Source of the DNA: Bryobacterales bacterium
GTDB lineage: Bacteria > Acidobacteriota > Terriglobia > Bryobacterales > Bryobacteraceae
DNA length: 10,156 nucleotides
Assembly (NCBI GenBank): GCA_003132865.1
Contig: PKYZ01000393.1
Location: 1-10,156 of the forward strand
Direction of reading: 5' to 3'
Of this stretch, positions 1 to 6,633 are shown piece after piece (position 1 is the first letter of the stretch; every line of letters starts with the position of its first letter). The notes under the pieces are model-generated. The model did no database searches, was not told where the DNA came from, and saw only the letters and a list, made by a program, of their open reading frames with translations. A program made the position numbers and the translations under genes.

Positions 1-1204
1 CCTGCAGCATCTCCTGCCACTGGGCCAGCCAGCCGACCGTCCGCGGAATGGCGAATAGCACCGTGAACACGTCCGGCGTGAATCCCATGGCCTGGTAGAT
101 GATGCCCGAATAGAAGTCCACGTTGGGATAAAGCTTGCGCTTGATGAAGAACTCGTCTTCGAGCGCGATGCGCTCCAATTCCAGGGCGATGTCCAGCTTG
201 GGATTGCGGCCGGTCACCTCGAAGACTTCCTCGGCGACCTGTTTGACGATGCGGGCGCGCGGATCGTAGTTTTTGTAGACGCGGTGGCCGAAGCCCATCA
301 GCTTGCCGTGCCCGGCTTTGATCTGCTCGATATAGGCCGGCACGCGATCCTTGGAGCCTATCTCGTCGAGCATGCGCAGCACTTCTTCGTTGGCGCCGCC
401 GTGCAGCGGTCCGGAGAGGGCGGCGATGGCCGCGGCCGTGGTGGCGTAGGGGTCTGCGAACGAGCTGCCGACGGCCCGCATGACGCTGGTGCTGCAATTC
501 TGCTCGTGATCGGCGTGCAGGATGAACAGCACTTCCAGGGCGCGCGCCAGCACCGGGTTGGCGCTGAACTTGGGCTCCGTCCGCCTCCACAACATGTTCA
601 TGAAGTTCTTGGTGTAGCCGAGGTCGTTATCGGGGTAGACGTAAGGCAAGCCCAGGCTGTGCCGGTAGGCATAGGCCGTAAGCGTGGGCATCTTGCCGAT
701 CAACCGGGTAATCTGCAGTTTGCGCACGGCGGGGTCGTGGATACTGCGGGCCTCCGGGTAGAAGGTCGAGAGCGCGGCCACCGTGCTCATCAGCATCGCC
801 ATGGGATGGGCGTCGTAGTGGAAGCCTTCCATGAACTTCTTCAGGTTCTCGTGGATCATGGTGTGCCGGGTGATGTCGGCGGTCCACTCGTCCAAGTCGT
901 CCGGGCCGGGCAACTCGCCGTTCAGCAACAGGTAGGCGACTTCCAGGAAGCTGCACTTTTCGGCAAGCTGCTCGATGGGGTAGCCGCGGTAGCGCAGGAT
1001 TCCCCGGTCTCCATCGAGGTAGGTGACGGCGCTTTGGCAGGAGGCCGTATTCAGGAACGCGGGGTCGTAACTGAGCAGGCCGAAATCGTCGGGGCCGGTC
1101 TTGATCTGCCGCAGGTCGATGGCGCGGATCGCGTCCTTATATATGGGGAGCGTATAGGTCGTTCCGGTCCGGTTATCGGTTATGGTAAGGGTCTCGTTGG
1201 GCAT
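1..1204 (-). CDS. gltA: Citrate synthase (3' end cut by window edge)
   Basis: Condenses acetyl-CoA with oxaloacetate to citrate, the entry step of the TCA cycle, in the cytoplasm. I translated the minus strand from ATG at 1204-1202 and the frame stays open for 401 codons to position 1. The family's active-site residues are present: His268 in GPLHGGANEE, His307 in GFGHRVYKNYDPRA and Asp363 in LYPNVDFYSG. The block ILHADHEQNCSTS (about residues 228-240) is also typical. The N-terminal beta region (LTITDNRTGTTYTLPIY) and the overall length, about 430 residues in the family, point to the hexameric bacterial (type II) form, so roughly the last 25-30 residues are missing. A purine-rich GGGAGAAGG lies about 10 nt before the ATG. 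It sits downstream of the HEAT-like gene on the same strand, separated by 211 bp, so it probably has its own promoter. Confidence 0.97.
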   Translation of the reverse strand, partial: MPNETLTITDNRTGTTYTLPIYKDAIRAIDLRQIKTGPDDFGLLSYDPAFLNTASCQSAVTYLDGDRGILRYRGYPIEQLAEKCSFLEVAYLLLNGELPGPDDLDEWTADITRHTMIHENLKKFMEGFHYDAHPMAMLMSTVAALSTFYPEARSIHDPAVRKLQITRLIGKMPTLTAYAYRHSLGLPYVYPDNDLGYTKNFMNMLWRRTEPKFSANPVLARALEVLFILHADHEQNCSTSVMRAVGSSFADPYATTAAAIAALSGPLHGGANEEVLRMLDEIGSKDRVPAYIEQIKAGHGKLMGFGHRVYKNYDPRARIVKQVAEEVFEVTGRNPKLDIALELERIALEDEFFIKRKLYPNVDFYSGIIYQAMGFTPDVFTVLFAIPRTVGWLAQWQEMLQ

Positions 1205-1254
1205 CGTGTGGGCGCCTTCTCCCAAGATGGGGCTGTTTGGCGCTGTGCATTTCG

Positions 1255-1270
1255 ATTTCCACAAGGAAAT
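1255..1270. promoter_or_regulatory. Inverted repeat in the gltA upstream region
   Basis: ATTTCC and GGAAAT form perfect 6-bp arms around a 4-nt centre (ACAA), about 50 bp before the gltA start in an AT-richer stretch (1250-1300). The position would suit an operator near a promoter, but I find no convincing -35/-10 pair, and a 6-bp inverted repeat can arise by chance. Confidence 0.25.
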
Positions 1271-1362
1271 GATTGAAAACACAACAAGTAGTGGATAAAT
1301 CCGGGAGGCTTTAGGCGGGTTGGGAGCGTGTTTTCGCGAAGCGTTGGGTGAAGGCGCGCTGG

Positions 1363-1412
1363 TGTCTCCGCGCTCCCCGTCGTCTCTCCGCGTCCCCGCG
1401 TCCCCGTCCCCG
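1363..1412. repeat. Degenerate G/C-rich minisatellite
   Basis: On the plus strand the stretch is built of related 8-10 bp units such as GTCTCCGC, GCTCCCCGTC, GTCTCTCCGC, GTCCCCGC and GTCCCCGT. It begins just after the stop codon of the HEAT-like gene (1416-1418, minus strand) and lies upstream of gltA. The minus strand carries several GGGG runs, three of them closely spaced (AC and ACGC loops). It is not coding in any recognisable way. It may be a local tandem expansion or one copy of a dispersed simple repeat. Confidence 0.6.
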
Positions 1413-1415
1413 TTT

Positions 1416-2216
1416 TCACCGCGCCCCGCGGCTTTGGATGGCCTGCACCGTCAGCAGCGCCTGTTCCTGCACTTTCTCGGGCATGCCGGAGACGCCACGA
1501 ACGTAACGCTGGATGTCTTCCAAATCCTCTCTAGTGCCGACAGTCCAAAGCGCACGCAGCGCCTCCCAAACGTGCTCTTTGTCCGCGGAAATCTCGATCA
1601 GCGGATCGCCGGCGCCCACCGTGCTGCCTTCGCGCCGGCTCAACTCCCGCACTTCGCCGGGCAGCGGAGAGCGCACCTCGACGCCACCCACGTGCGCCAC
1701 CAGCGTGCCCGGATTAACGTACTCGCCCAGTTTGAGCCGGTATTGGACCACGCCGGCGGTGGGGGAAACGATGGTGTAAGGCCGCAGCATGGCCAGCAGT
1801 TCCGGACGCGCCGTCGGATCGCCGAAGTTCGAAAGCGCCAGCGCGACGTTGCGGCGCACCATGGGCTGGGGATCGGCGATCAGCTTGCGCAGCGCTTCGT
1901 GGAAGGGAGCGTAGGTGTGGTCCTGGCCCATGATCCAGGCCGCGGTTTGGCGCAGCTCAATCAACGGGCTGGCGGCAAGCTGGACCACTTGGGGATACCA
2001 GCGCGCGGCGGTTGGATCGCGACGAGCCATGCGTTCTCCCACCTGCACCAGCGCGTGCTGGGCATGGCGGGGCTTGGCGCGGTCGGCCAGGTACTCGCTT
2101 ATTTGGGAGTCGGTCAGTTTGCGGCCGAACCAGGTGCCATACCAGAACAGGAAGGGGAACAGCACCAGCAGCAGCGCGAAGACCGTGATCAGGAGGTAGG
2201 CGCGTTGGCGGGCCAT
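1416..2216 (-). CDS. Membrane-anchored HEAT-like/lipoyl-like domain protein
   Basis: Function unknown. From ATG at 2216 the protein has 266 residues; a GTG at 2225 would add three, and neither start has a good ribosome site. Residues about 7-30 are one hydrophobic segment (YLLITVFALLLVLFPFLFWY), so it is probably an N-terminally anchored protein facing the periplasm. Residues about 70-142 are helical and resemble HEAT repeats (LIELRQTAAWIMGQD; PQPMVRRNVALALSNFGDP). Residues about 145-210 resemble a barrel-sandwich (biotinyl/lipoyl or HlyD-type) domain: VSPTAGVVQYRLKLGEYVNPG followed by PLPGEVRELSRREGSTVGAG. No lysine sits in the expected hairpin, so lipoylation or biotinylation is unlikely. 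The tail (about 211-266) is helical again. It follows the secreted-protein gene by about 54 bp and may share its transcript. Confidence 0.85.
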   Translation of the reverse strand: MARQRAYLLITVFALLLVLFPFLFWYGTWFGRKLTDSQISEYLADRAKPRHAQHALVQVGERMARRDPTAARWYPQVVQLAASPLIELRQTAAWIMGQDHTYAPFHEALRKLIADPQPMVRRNVALALSNFGDPTARPELLAMLRPYTIVSPTAGVVQYRLKLGEYVNPGTLVAHVGGVEVRSPLPGEVRELSRREGSTVGAGDPLIEISADKEHVWEALRALWTVGTREDLEDIQRYVRGVSGMPEKVQEQALLTVQAIQSRGAR

Positions 2217-2226
2217 TGGAATCACT

Positions 2227-2245
2227 CATGATACCAGCATGATAC
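2227..2245. repeat. Short direct repeat upstream of the HEAT-like gene
   Basis: CATGATAC occurs twice, at 2227-2234 and 2238-2245, separated by CAG, in the 54-bp gap between the secreted-protein gene and the HEAT-like gene. It overlaps the region expected to hold the ribosome site. It could be a small duplication or a protein-binding site; nothing else in the sequence decides this. Confidence 0.4.
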
Positions 2246-2270
2246 AAGCGCGATCCAAGTATGAGCGCGC

Positions 2271-3167
2271 TTATTGTTGCACGTCAAACTTGATGGCGGC
2301 GTCCGCGCCGAACTTACGGAAGGTGGTATAGCGAAACTCGTCTTCGACCAGCAGTTGATCGCCGGCGAAGCCCCGGTGGGTGACGGCGGCGGGCGCCAGA
2401 AATCCGTGGGCGTTGGGCGTGTAGTCCACAACGGCTTCGTCGCGGAACGTGTTCTTGCCGCTTTCGCGGCTTTCCACGATGCTGATGCGGAGCGGGAGGC
2501 CGTCCGGCACGCGCGCGTAAATGCGGCCTTGAATCGGCTGATGGATCGCGCGGTGCCCCTGGAAGACCAGCATGCGATCGGGTCCGGAGACCTGCGTATA
2601 GGAAACGATCTTGACCTGGTCGGCGCCGATGCGGTCGTCGCCTGCAAGCTCGAAATGGTAGTTGCCGGTCTGCCGCTTGGTAAAGAGCAGCAGCAGCGGG
2701 CCGAAATCGACGACGGCGTTGGTTAGCCCGTACTTCTGAAAGTCTTCGAGCATGCGCTTGCGGGCGTGGTCGTCGGCGGAAGCCAGGCCCAGCGCGAGCG
2801 AATGGCGGGCGGCCGCAGCGGCGGAGATGGCTTGGCCATCCACGGAGGTCACCTGGCGGAACTCGTGCAGCGATTCGGGGGCGTCTTTGAGGGTTCCGAA
2901 GCTGTATTCGGAGATGATCTCCCGGGTTTGGCGGGTGGGGGTGAGGGGTTTGGCTGCGGCCGCGCCCACGCGGGGGTGGAAGCGCGGAGGCGCCTTCAGG
3001 GCGCGCTGGGTCAGAGTTTCCTCGCCCAGGACCTGGGGGGCGACGTGGCGGAAGACTTCCGCCTCCTCGGAGACGCGAGAGAGGATTTCGGGAAGCGTCT
3101 GCGCGCCGGCAGTGGAGGCCAGGCACAACAGGACGACGACACCACCCGGGCGGACGAGGACACGCAT
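2271..3167 (-). CDS. Secreted beta-rich protein of unknown function
   Basis: I do not recognise a named family. From ATG at 3167 the product has 298 residues and opens with a clear signal peptide: MRVLVRPG, a hydrophobic core GVVVLLCLAS and a likely signal peptidase I site after TAGA. That choice discards a 22-residue upstream extension without signal character. The mature part begins helical (LPEILSRVSEEAEVFRHVAP). The C-terminal half alternates short beta-type strands (MLVFQGHRAI; GRIYARVPDGLPLRISIVES; EAVVDYTPNAHGFLAPAAVTHRG; DEFRYTTFRKFGADAAIKF). This pattern recalls LolA-like or outer-membrane-lipoprotein-sorting-like folds, but I see no diagnostic motif. No lipobox cysteine follows the signal, so it is probably soluble in the periplasm. 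It leads a minus-strand series with the HEAT-like gene and perhaps gltA. Confidence 0.82.
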   Translation of the reverse strand: MRVLVRPGGVVVLLCLASTAGAQTLPEILSRVSEEAEVFRHVAPQVLGEETLTQRALKAPPRFHPRVGAAAAKPLTPTRQTREIISEYSFGTLKDAPESLHEFRQVTSVDGQAISAAAAARHSLALGLASADDHARKRMLEDFQKYGLTNAVVDFGPLLLLFTKRQTGNYHFELAGDDRIGADQVKIVSYTQVSGPDRMLVFQGHRAIHQPIQGRIYARVPDGLPLRISIVESRESGKNTFRDEAVVDYTPNAHGFLAPAAVTHRGFAGDQLLVEDEFRYTTFRKFGADAAIKFDVQQ

Positions 3168-3179
3168 ACCTTTATTGTA
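3168..3179 (-). promoter_or_regulatory. Possible -10 box next to the secreted-protein start
   Basis: On the minus strand TACAAT (3179-3174) lies six bases before the chosen ATG (3167). If used, transcription would start at or next to the ATG, giving a leaderless mRNA. There is no good -35 match in the GC-rich sequence upstream. The AAAGG directly before the ATG is too close to be a normal ribosome site. Confidence 0.25.
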
Positions 3180-3235
3180 CGGAGGTCCGGACGGCGCCGG
3201 GGCCGAGGTGTTTAACCGTCTTGGGGAATGCACCC

Positions 3236-3306
3236 GCTCGCTTACGGAGTGCCCTCTGGGACCGGCTCAGTAAACCCTTGCGAAATCAATGCGACCGTTA
3301 GCGAGC
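3236..3306. repeat. 71-bp hairpin element with 12-bp inverted arms
   Basis: GCTCGCTTACGG (3236-3247) and CCGTTAGCGAGC (3295-3306) are inverted copies matching at 11 of 12 positions, with a 47-nt interior that contains a small CCC-TCT-GGG hairpin. It lies in the 245-bp gap between the start of the secreted-protein gene (3167) and the stop of the 135-residue gene (3413). The shape fits a REP-like or MITE-like dispersed element. A transcription terminator for the upstream gene is possible but there is no T-tract. Confidence 0.5.
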
Positions 3307-3412
3307 CGAATTTGAATGACACACATCCGTTCTACTTTGCCCCTGATTTTCCAATCACCCACAGCCTTTCTCCCGCCGGCTAGTTAGGACCCATCCCACA
3401 ACCGTCAGATAC

Positions 3413-3820
3413 TCACGCGTGGCGCTGCGACGCTGCGGACAACGTCGAACGTGCCACCTTGCCACGCGGCCTCACGCGTTCCGGCCGCTTGGCACGGAGG
3501 ATGATGGCCTGCTCTATTTGCATACCGAACAAATCGGTGCTCTGAATCCCTCGTTCTCCATCCTCGACGGGAACATTCTTCAAGAAGAACTTGACCGTGG
3601 GGTTGTCATCGGTAATGACCACAATCCGGGCCAATTGCTGAAGGCCCTTTGTGCCGATCGACTTTGCGAGATGATCTGCCACCTCCCGGGTCGCCGCCAG
3701 GGTGTCGCTCTTCAGCCATGGAGCCGAGACTACTAAGTCCCACAAACCATAGAGAGGCTCATCCCGCCGCAAGAGCGCGAATAAAGTGAAATCACCTTCT
3801 TGGGCGACCATCTCATGCAT
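3413..3820 (-). CDS. Orphan conserved-looking protein, 135 residues
   Basis: Function unknown. The ATG at 3820 is preceded by AAAGG only three bases away; a second in-frame ATG lies at 3811. The product looks like a genuine soluble alpha/beta protein: alternating strands and helices (DFTLFALLRRDE; LWDLVVSAPWLK; LAATREVADHLAKSIG; ARIVVITDDNPTVKFFLKNV) and no signal peptide or membrane segment. The tail from about residue 112 is basic (KRPERVRPRGKVARS) and probably disordered. The same frame stays open for 19 codons upstream, to TAG at 3880-3878, and reads protein-like (WRFYDCCKQSRKAMHEM) but offers no start codon. The N-terminus may therefore have been lost by mutation. Base composition is lower in GC than in the flanking genes, which suggests an accessory gene. 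I recall similar uncharacterised proteins but can assign no role. Confidence 0.7.
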   Translation of the reverse strand: MHEMVAQEGDFTLFALLRRDEPLYGLWDLVVSAPWLKSDTLAATREVADHLAKSIGTKGLQQLARIVVITDDNPTVKFFLKNVPVEDGERGIQSTDLFGMQIEQAIILRAKRPERVRPRGKVARSTLSAASQRHA

Positions 3821-3955
3821 TGCCTTTCGAGACTGCTTACAGCAATCATAGAACCTCCAAGAGTCTCTGCGTGCACGCTATCATGTTTGCTGTCCCCTGT
3901 GGGGATCCAACCGCTCCATAACGAATCTCAGGGTTCCAGCCGGCCACCACTGCCC

Positions 3956-3973
3956 ATTCCTCAGATTCCTCAG
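3956..3973. repeat. Tandem 9-bp duplication
   Basis: ATTCCTCAG occurs twice head to tail with no spacer. It resembles a replication-slippage duplication or a target-site-like footprint, but no element lies between the copies. Confidence 0.6.
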
Positions 3974-3974
3974 G

Positions 3975-4220
3975 GTGCTTCGCCCTTATACGGGGCACGA
4001 TTCCCGAAAACATGAGAAGAACCTCCAGATCGTGCGTTCTTACCGATTGCTTGCCTTTGAATTCCGATCCGCTGTCCGGAAAGCCCGCCCACTTGAGGAT
4101 GCGGCATATGGGCGCCTTAAGCGCAACTCAACCGCATACGCAAAGATAAAACGCGCCGTCGAAGCGCTTCGCCCGCAGCAGAACCTGCGCGTGGCACTGA
4201 CGGCGGCTGCCGGAATCTAA
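3975..4220 (+). CDS. Doubtful small ORF, 81 residues
   Basis: It is open from GTG at 3975 to TAA at 4218-4220 with no in-frame ATG and no clear ribosome site. The product is basic and possibly helical (AYAKIKRAVEALRPQQNLRVAL) and matches nothing I know. By my hand count about 63% of third positions are G or C, below the clearly real genes of this window, although the second half is more gene-like. It is the only plus-strand candidate in this patch. It may be a remnant of a longer gene or chance. Confidence 0.22.
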   Translation: MLRPYTGHDSRKHEKNLQIVRSYRLLAFEFRSAVRKARPLEDAAYGRLKRNSTAYAKIKRAVEALRPQQNLRVALTAAAGI

Positions 4221-4270
4221 CCAGAATTAGAACCACATCCCAACGGTGTACACAACGCCATTTCCGCGAA

Positions 4271-4284
4271 GGCGCCAGTGCGCC
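4271..4284 (-). terminator. Possible weak terminator stem after the protease gene
   Basis: GGCGC-CAGT-GCGCC forms a 5-bp GC stem with a 4-nt loop, three bases beyond the protease stop (4290-4288, minus strand). It lacks a T-run on the far side, so intrinsic termination would be weak. Confidence 0.3.
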
Positions 4285-4287
4285 GGA

Positions 4288-5700
4288 TTAATCCATCTCA
4301 AACGCCACATACATCAACTGGCCATCGCGCTCCACTTGCAGCACGACCGCATCCCCGGCCTTCATCTGCCCCAGCGCGGTAGTGAGCGCCGCGACGGTCG
4401 CCGTCGGCTCGTTGTTGATCGCGTAAATCACGTCTCCCGGACGCAGGTCCACCTCCAGGACTTCCGACTCCGCCGCCCGGGCTGCCACCACGATGCCGTA
4501 TTGTTTGCGCAAATCCGGTAGCATGGGCGCCAGCTTGCGGTCGATCTCGACCCCCAAAATGCCCAGCTTCGGAATCAGGTTCTTCTCCGGATTCACCAGG
4601 TCCGCGAAGCGTTGCGGATCGTCGTCCTGCGCCGTAACCGACACATCCATCGTCAGCCGGTTCGCGGCGCGCAGCACCTCCAGGTTCACTTTATCCCCCA
4701 CCGGAAAGCGCCACAAACCCACCTCCAGTTGGCGCGCGTTCTCCATGGGCTTACCATCGAGGCTGAGCACGATGTCTCCCGGCTGCAGGCCGGATTTGCC
4801 GGCGGGTCCGTCCGGAGTCACATCCGCCACCAGCACGCCCCAGTCCTGAGTTAGTCCCAGGCCCGCGGCCAGCAGCGGTGTGATGGTCTCCACGCTGGCG
4901 CCGATCTGCCCACGGTGGACGTGACCTTCCTTGCGAATCTGGTTATAGACGTTGCGCAAGGTGTCGCTGGGTATCGCAAAGCCGATCCCTTCGCTGCCAC
5001 CCGATTGCGACAGGATCATAGTATTAAGCCCCACCACTCGCCCCGACATATCCACCAGCGGGCCGCCGCTATTGCCCGGATTGATGGACGCGTCAGTCTG
5101 GATATAAATCATGGGACTGTCCTGTTTGAGCTGGCGGGCGACCGCGCTGATCACGCCGAGACTGGCCGAATTCTGCAAGCCCATTGGGCTGCCGAACGCC
5201 ATCACCAGTTGGCCCTGCCGCAATTCGCGCGAATCGCCTAGAGTCAGGTGCGGCAAATCCGTCGCTTCAATCTTCAGCACCGCGACATCCGCTTCGCGAT
5301 CCAGCCCCACGATCTTGGCGTCCAGGACCGTTCCGGCCGGCTTCATGATCGAGTTACTCTTTCGGGCGGCGCGCTCCGAGATAGGCAACTGCACGCGAAT
5401 GCGCCGTGCGCCCTGGATCACGTGCGCGTTGGTCACGATGTAGCCGTCCGGAGTCAGGATGACGCCCGAGCCGGTGGCGCGCTGCCGGGTAAGCAGGCTG
5501 GTGTTGCGCGAATCGGAGTCTTCGCTGATGCCATAACCGGTAGTCACGATCTTGACCACCGCGCGGTTCACCCGCTGCGCCAGCGCTTCCAGCGACGAAC
5601 TGAAACTCTCGATCGCCTCCAGCTTGCGCTCCTGCGCGAACCCGGCGTGCCCCAACGCCCCCAGCAACAGGAACCTTACTAACGCCGCTCGATAACCCAT
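4288..5700 (-). CDS. HtrA/Deg-type periplasmic serine protease with two PDZ domains
   Basis: A trypsin-like (S1C) protease of envelope protein quality control. From ATG at 5700 it has 470 residues. This start has GAGGGA four bases upstream and opens with a signal peptide ([22 protein letters not shown]); the longer frame to 5883 only reads across the epimerase gene. The catalytic triad is complete: His93 in VTNAHVIQ, Asp138 in EADVAVLKIEA and Ser211 in INPGNSGGPLVDMSG. The substrate-loop motif GSEGIGFAIPSD (235-246) is also present. PDZ1 spans about 265-357 (LQPGDIVLSLDGKPMENARQ) and PDZ2 about 378-468 (LRPGDVIYAINNEPTATVAAL), matching the DegP/DegQ layout. No lipobox is visible, so it is likely soluble in the periplasm. 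The start overlaps the epimerase 3' end by 22 bp, suggesting coupled translation in the GT2-epimerase-protease operon. Confidence 0.95.
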   Translation of the reverse strand: MGYRAALVRFLLLGALGHAGFAQERKLEAIESFSSSLEALAQRVNRAVVKIVTTGYGISEDSDSRNTSLLTRQRATGSGVILTPDGYIVTNAHVIQGARRIRVQLPISERAARKSNSIMKPAGTVLDAKIVGLDREADVAVLKIEATDLPHLTLGDSRELRQGQLVMAFGSPMGLQNSASLGVISAVARQLKQDSPMIYIQTDASINPGNSGGPLVDMSGRVVGLNTMILSQSGGSEGIGFAIPSDTLRNVYNQIRKEGHVHRGQIGASVETITPLLAAGLGLTQDWGVLVADVTPDGPAGKSGLQPGDIVLSLDGKPMENARQLEVGLWRFPVGDKVNLEVLRAANRLTMDVSVTAQDDDPQRFADLVNPEKNLIPKLGILGVEIDRKLAPMLPDLRKQYGIVVAARAAESEVLEVDLRPGDVIYAINNEPTATVAALTTALGQMKAGDAVVLQVERDGQLMYVAFEMD

Positions 5701-6632
5701 GTGTTCCCTCGCAAATAATCCACTGTCCGCAATACTGCCTCGCGAATACTCAACTTCGGCCGCCATCCCGACGCGCGAATGCGCGAGCAATCCAGAAAAA
5801 TGAACGGGCTGTCTCCAATCCATCCGCGCTCGCCGCCCGCATAGTCGAGGCGCGGTGCGCATCCCAACCGCTCCGCAATCCATCCGATGGAATCGTTCAC
5901 CGTGCAGTATTCGTCCGTGCCCAGATTGTAGAGATTCAGCCTGCCCGTGCCGCGCTCGATGGCCAACAGCATGGCGTCCACGCAGTCCTGCACATATAAG
6001 TAAGACTTGCGCTGCCGCCCGTCTCCTAATATATCCAGATGCCCGGGATGCTCCCTAAGTTGCTTGTAGAAATCCAGAATGTGGCCGTGTGTGTAGCGCT
6101 CACCCAGGATCGACACAAACCGGAAAATGTGCCCTTCCATACCGAAACCCTCGCAGTAAGCTTCGATCAGGGCCTCGGCGGCCAACTTGGACGCGGCGTA
6201 TAGCGAGGTCTGCACCGGGAACGGCGCGTCCTCGGGCGTGGGGAAAATGGCCGGCTCGCCATAGACCGAGCCTGTAGAAGGGAACGCGATGCGCCGCACG
6301 CCGCTTGCCCGCATGGCCTCCAGCACGTTCGCCGTGCCGATGGTGTTCTGCTCCAGGTCCTTGCGCGGATGCTCGGTGCCGAAGCGGACGTCGGCATTGG
6401 CGGCCATATGAAATACGAACTCGGCGTCCTCCATGGCGCGGTCGAGCGAACCGGTATCGAGCAGGTCGCCGTGTGCCAGGCGGAAGTGCGGCGAACACAA
6501 GGCGGCGCCCAGAAACTCGACTTGCCCCGTTGAGAAATTGTCGAAACCGGTGACCTCATGTCCGTCGGCGAGCAGACGATCAACGAGGTTACTGCCGATG
6601 AAGCCGGCCGCGCCGGTTACCAGAATTCTCAC
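5679..6632 (-). CDS. NAD-dependent sugar-nucleotide epimerase/dehydratase
   Basis: Extended short-chain dehydrogenase acting on nucleotide sugars, closest in feel to UDP-glucose 4-epimerase-like enzymes; the exact substrate cannot be read from the sequence. I choose GTG at 6632 (317 residues) because the Rossmann motif then starts at the N-terminus, as is usual: [18 protein letters not shown], with GxxGxxG at residues 7-13 and the NAD-selecting Asp31 in TGFDNFSTG. The active site is Ser119/Thr120 ([10 protein letters not shown]) with Tyr145 and Lys149 ([17 protein letters not shown]). [19 protein letters not shown] (203-221) is the usual substrate-side block. The GTG is one base after the stop of the GT2 gene, so the two are coupled. 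A G-quadruplex-forming run lies just before it. The longer in-frame extension to 6716 is low-complexity sequence from that run and is rejected. Confidence 0.93.
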   Translation of the reverse strand: MRILVTGAAGFIGSNLVDRLLADGHEVTGFDNFSTGQVEFLGAALCSPHFRLAHGDLLDTGSLDRAMEDAEFVFHMAANADVRFGTEHPRKDLEQNTIGTANVLEAMRASGVRRIAFPSTGSVYGEPAIFPTPEDAPFPVQTSLYAASKLAAEALIEAYCEGFGMEGHIFRFVSILGERYTHGHILDFYKQLREHPGHLDILGDGRQRKSYLYVQDCVDAMLLAIERGTGRLNLYNLGTDEYCTVNDSIGWIAERLGCAPRLDYAGGERGWIGDSPFIFLDCSRIRASGWRPKLSIREAVLRTVDYLRGNTWVIERR

Positions 6633-6633
6633 G

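Larger units (their letters stand above)
3821..4287. other. 467-bp region without a convincing gene
   Basis: It lies between the start of the orphan gene and the stop of the HtrA-like protease gene. GC content is visibly lower than in the neighbours. It holds a perfect tandem duplication of ATTCCTCAG (3956-3973), a small CCCC-TGT-GGGG hairpin near 3894-3904, one weak plus-strand ORF (3975-4220) and a short stem beyond the protease stop. I see no tRNA, transposon end or phage remnant. It may be decayed accessory DNA. Confidence 0.5.

Noticed and set aside
284..1276. Long plus-strand open frame of 330 codons
   Set aside because: It is antisense to citrate synthase, whose active-site motifs are all intact. 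The translation is Gly/Val/His-rich and matches no family; high GC gives long shadow frames.
3794..3849. Alternative start at ATG 3849 with GGAGG upstream, for the orphan gene
   Set aside because: This ATG has a good-looking ribosome site but is in another frame and runs into a stop after about 38 codons. It does not join the orphan protein's frame unless a frameshift occurs.
5701..5883. N-terminal extension of the protease
   Set aside because: It lies within the epimerase gene and hides the signal peptide; ATG 5700 has a good ribosome site.
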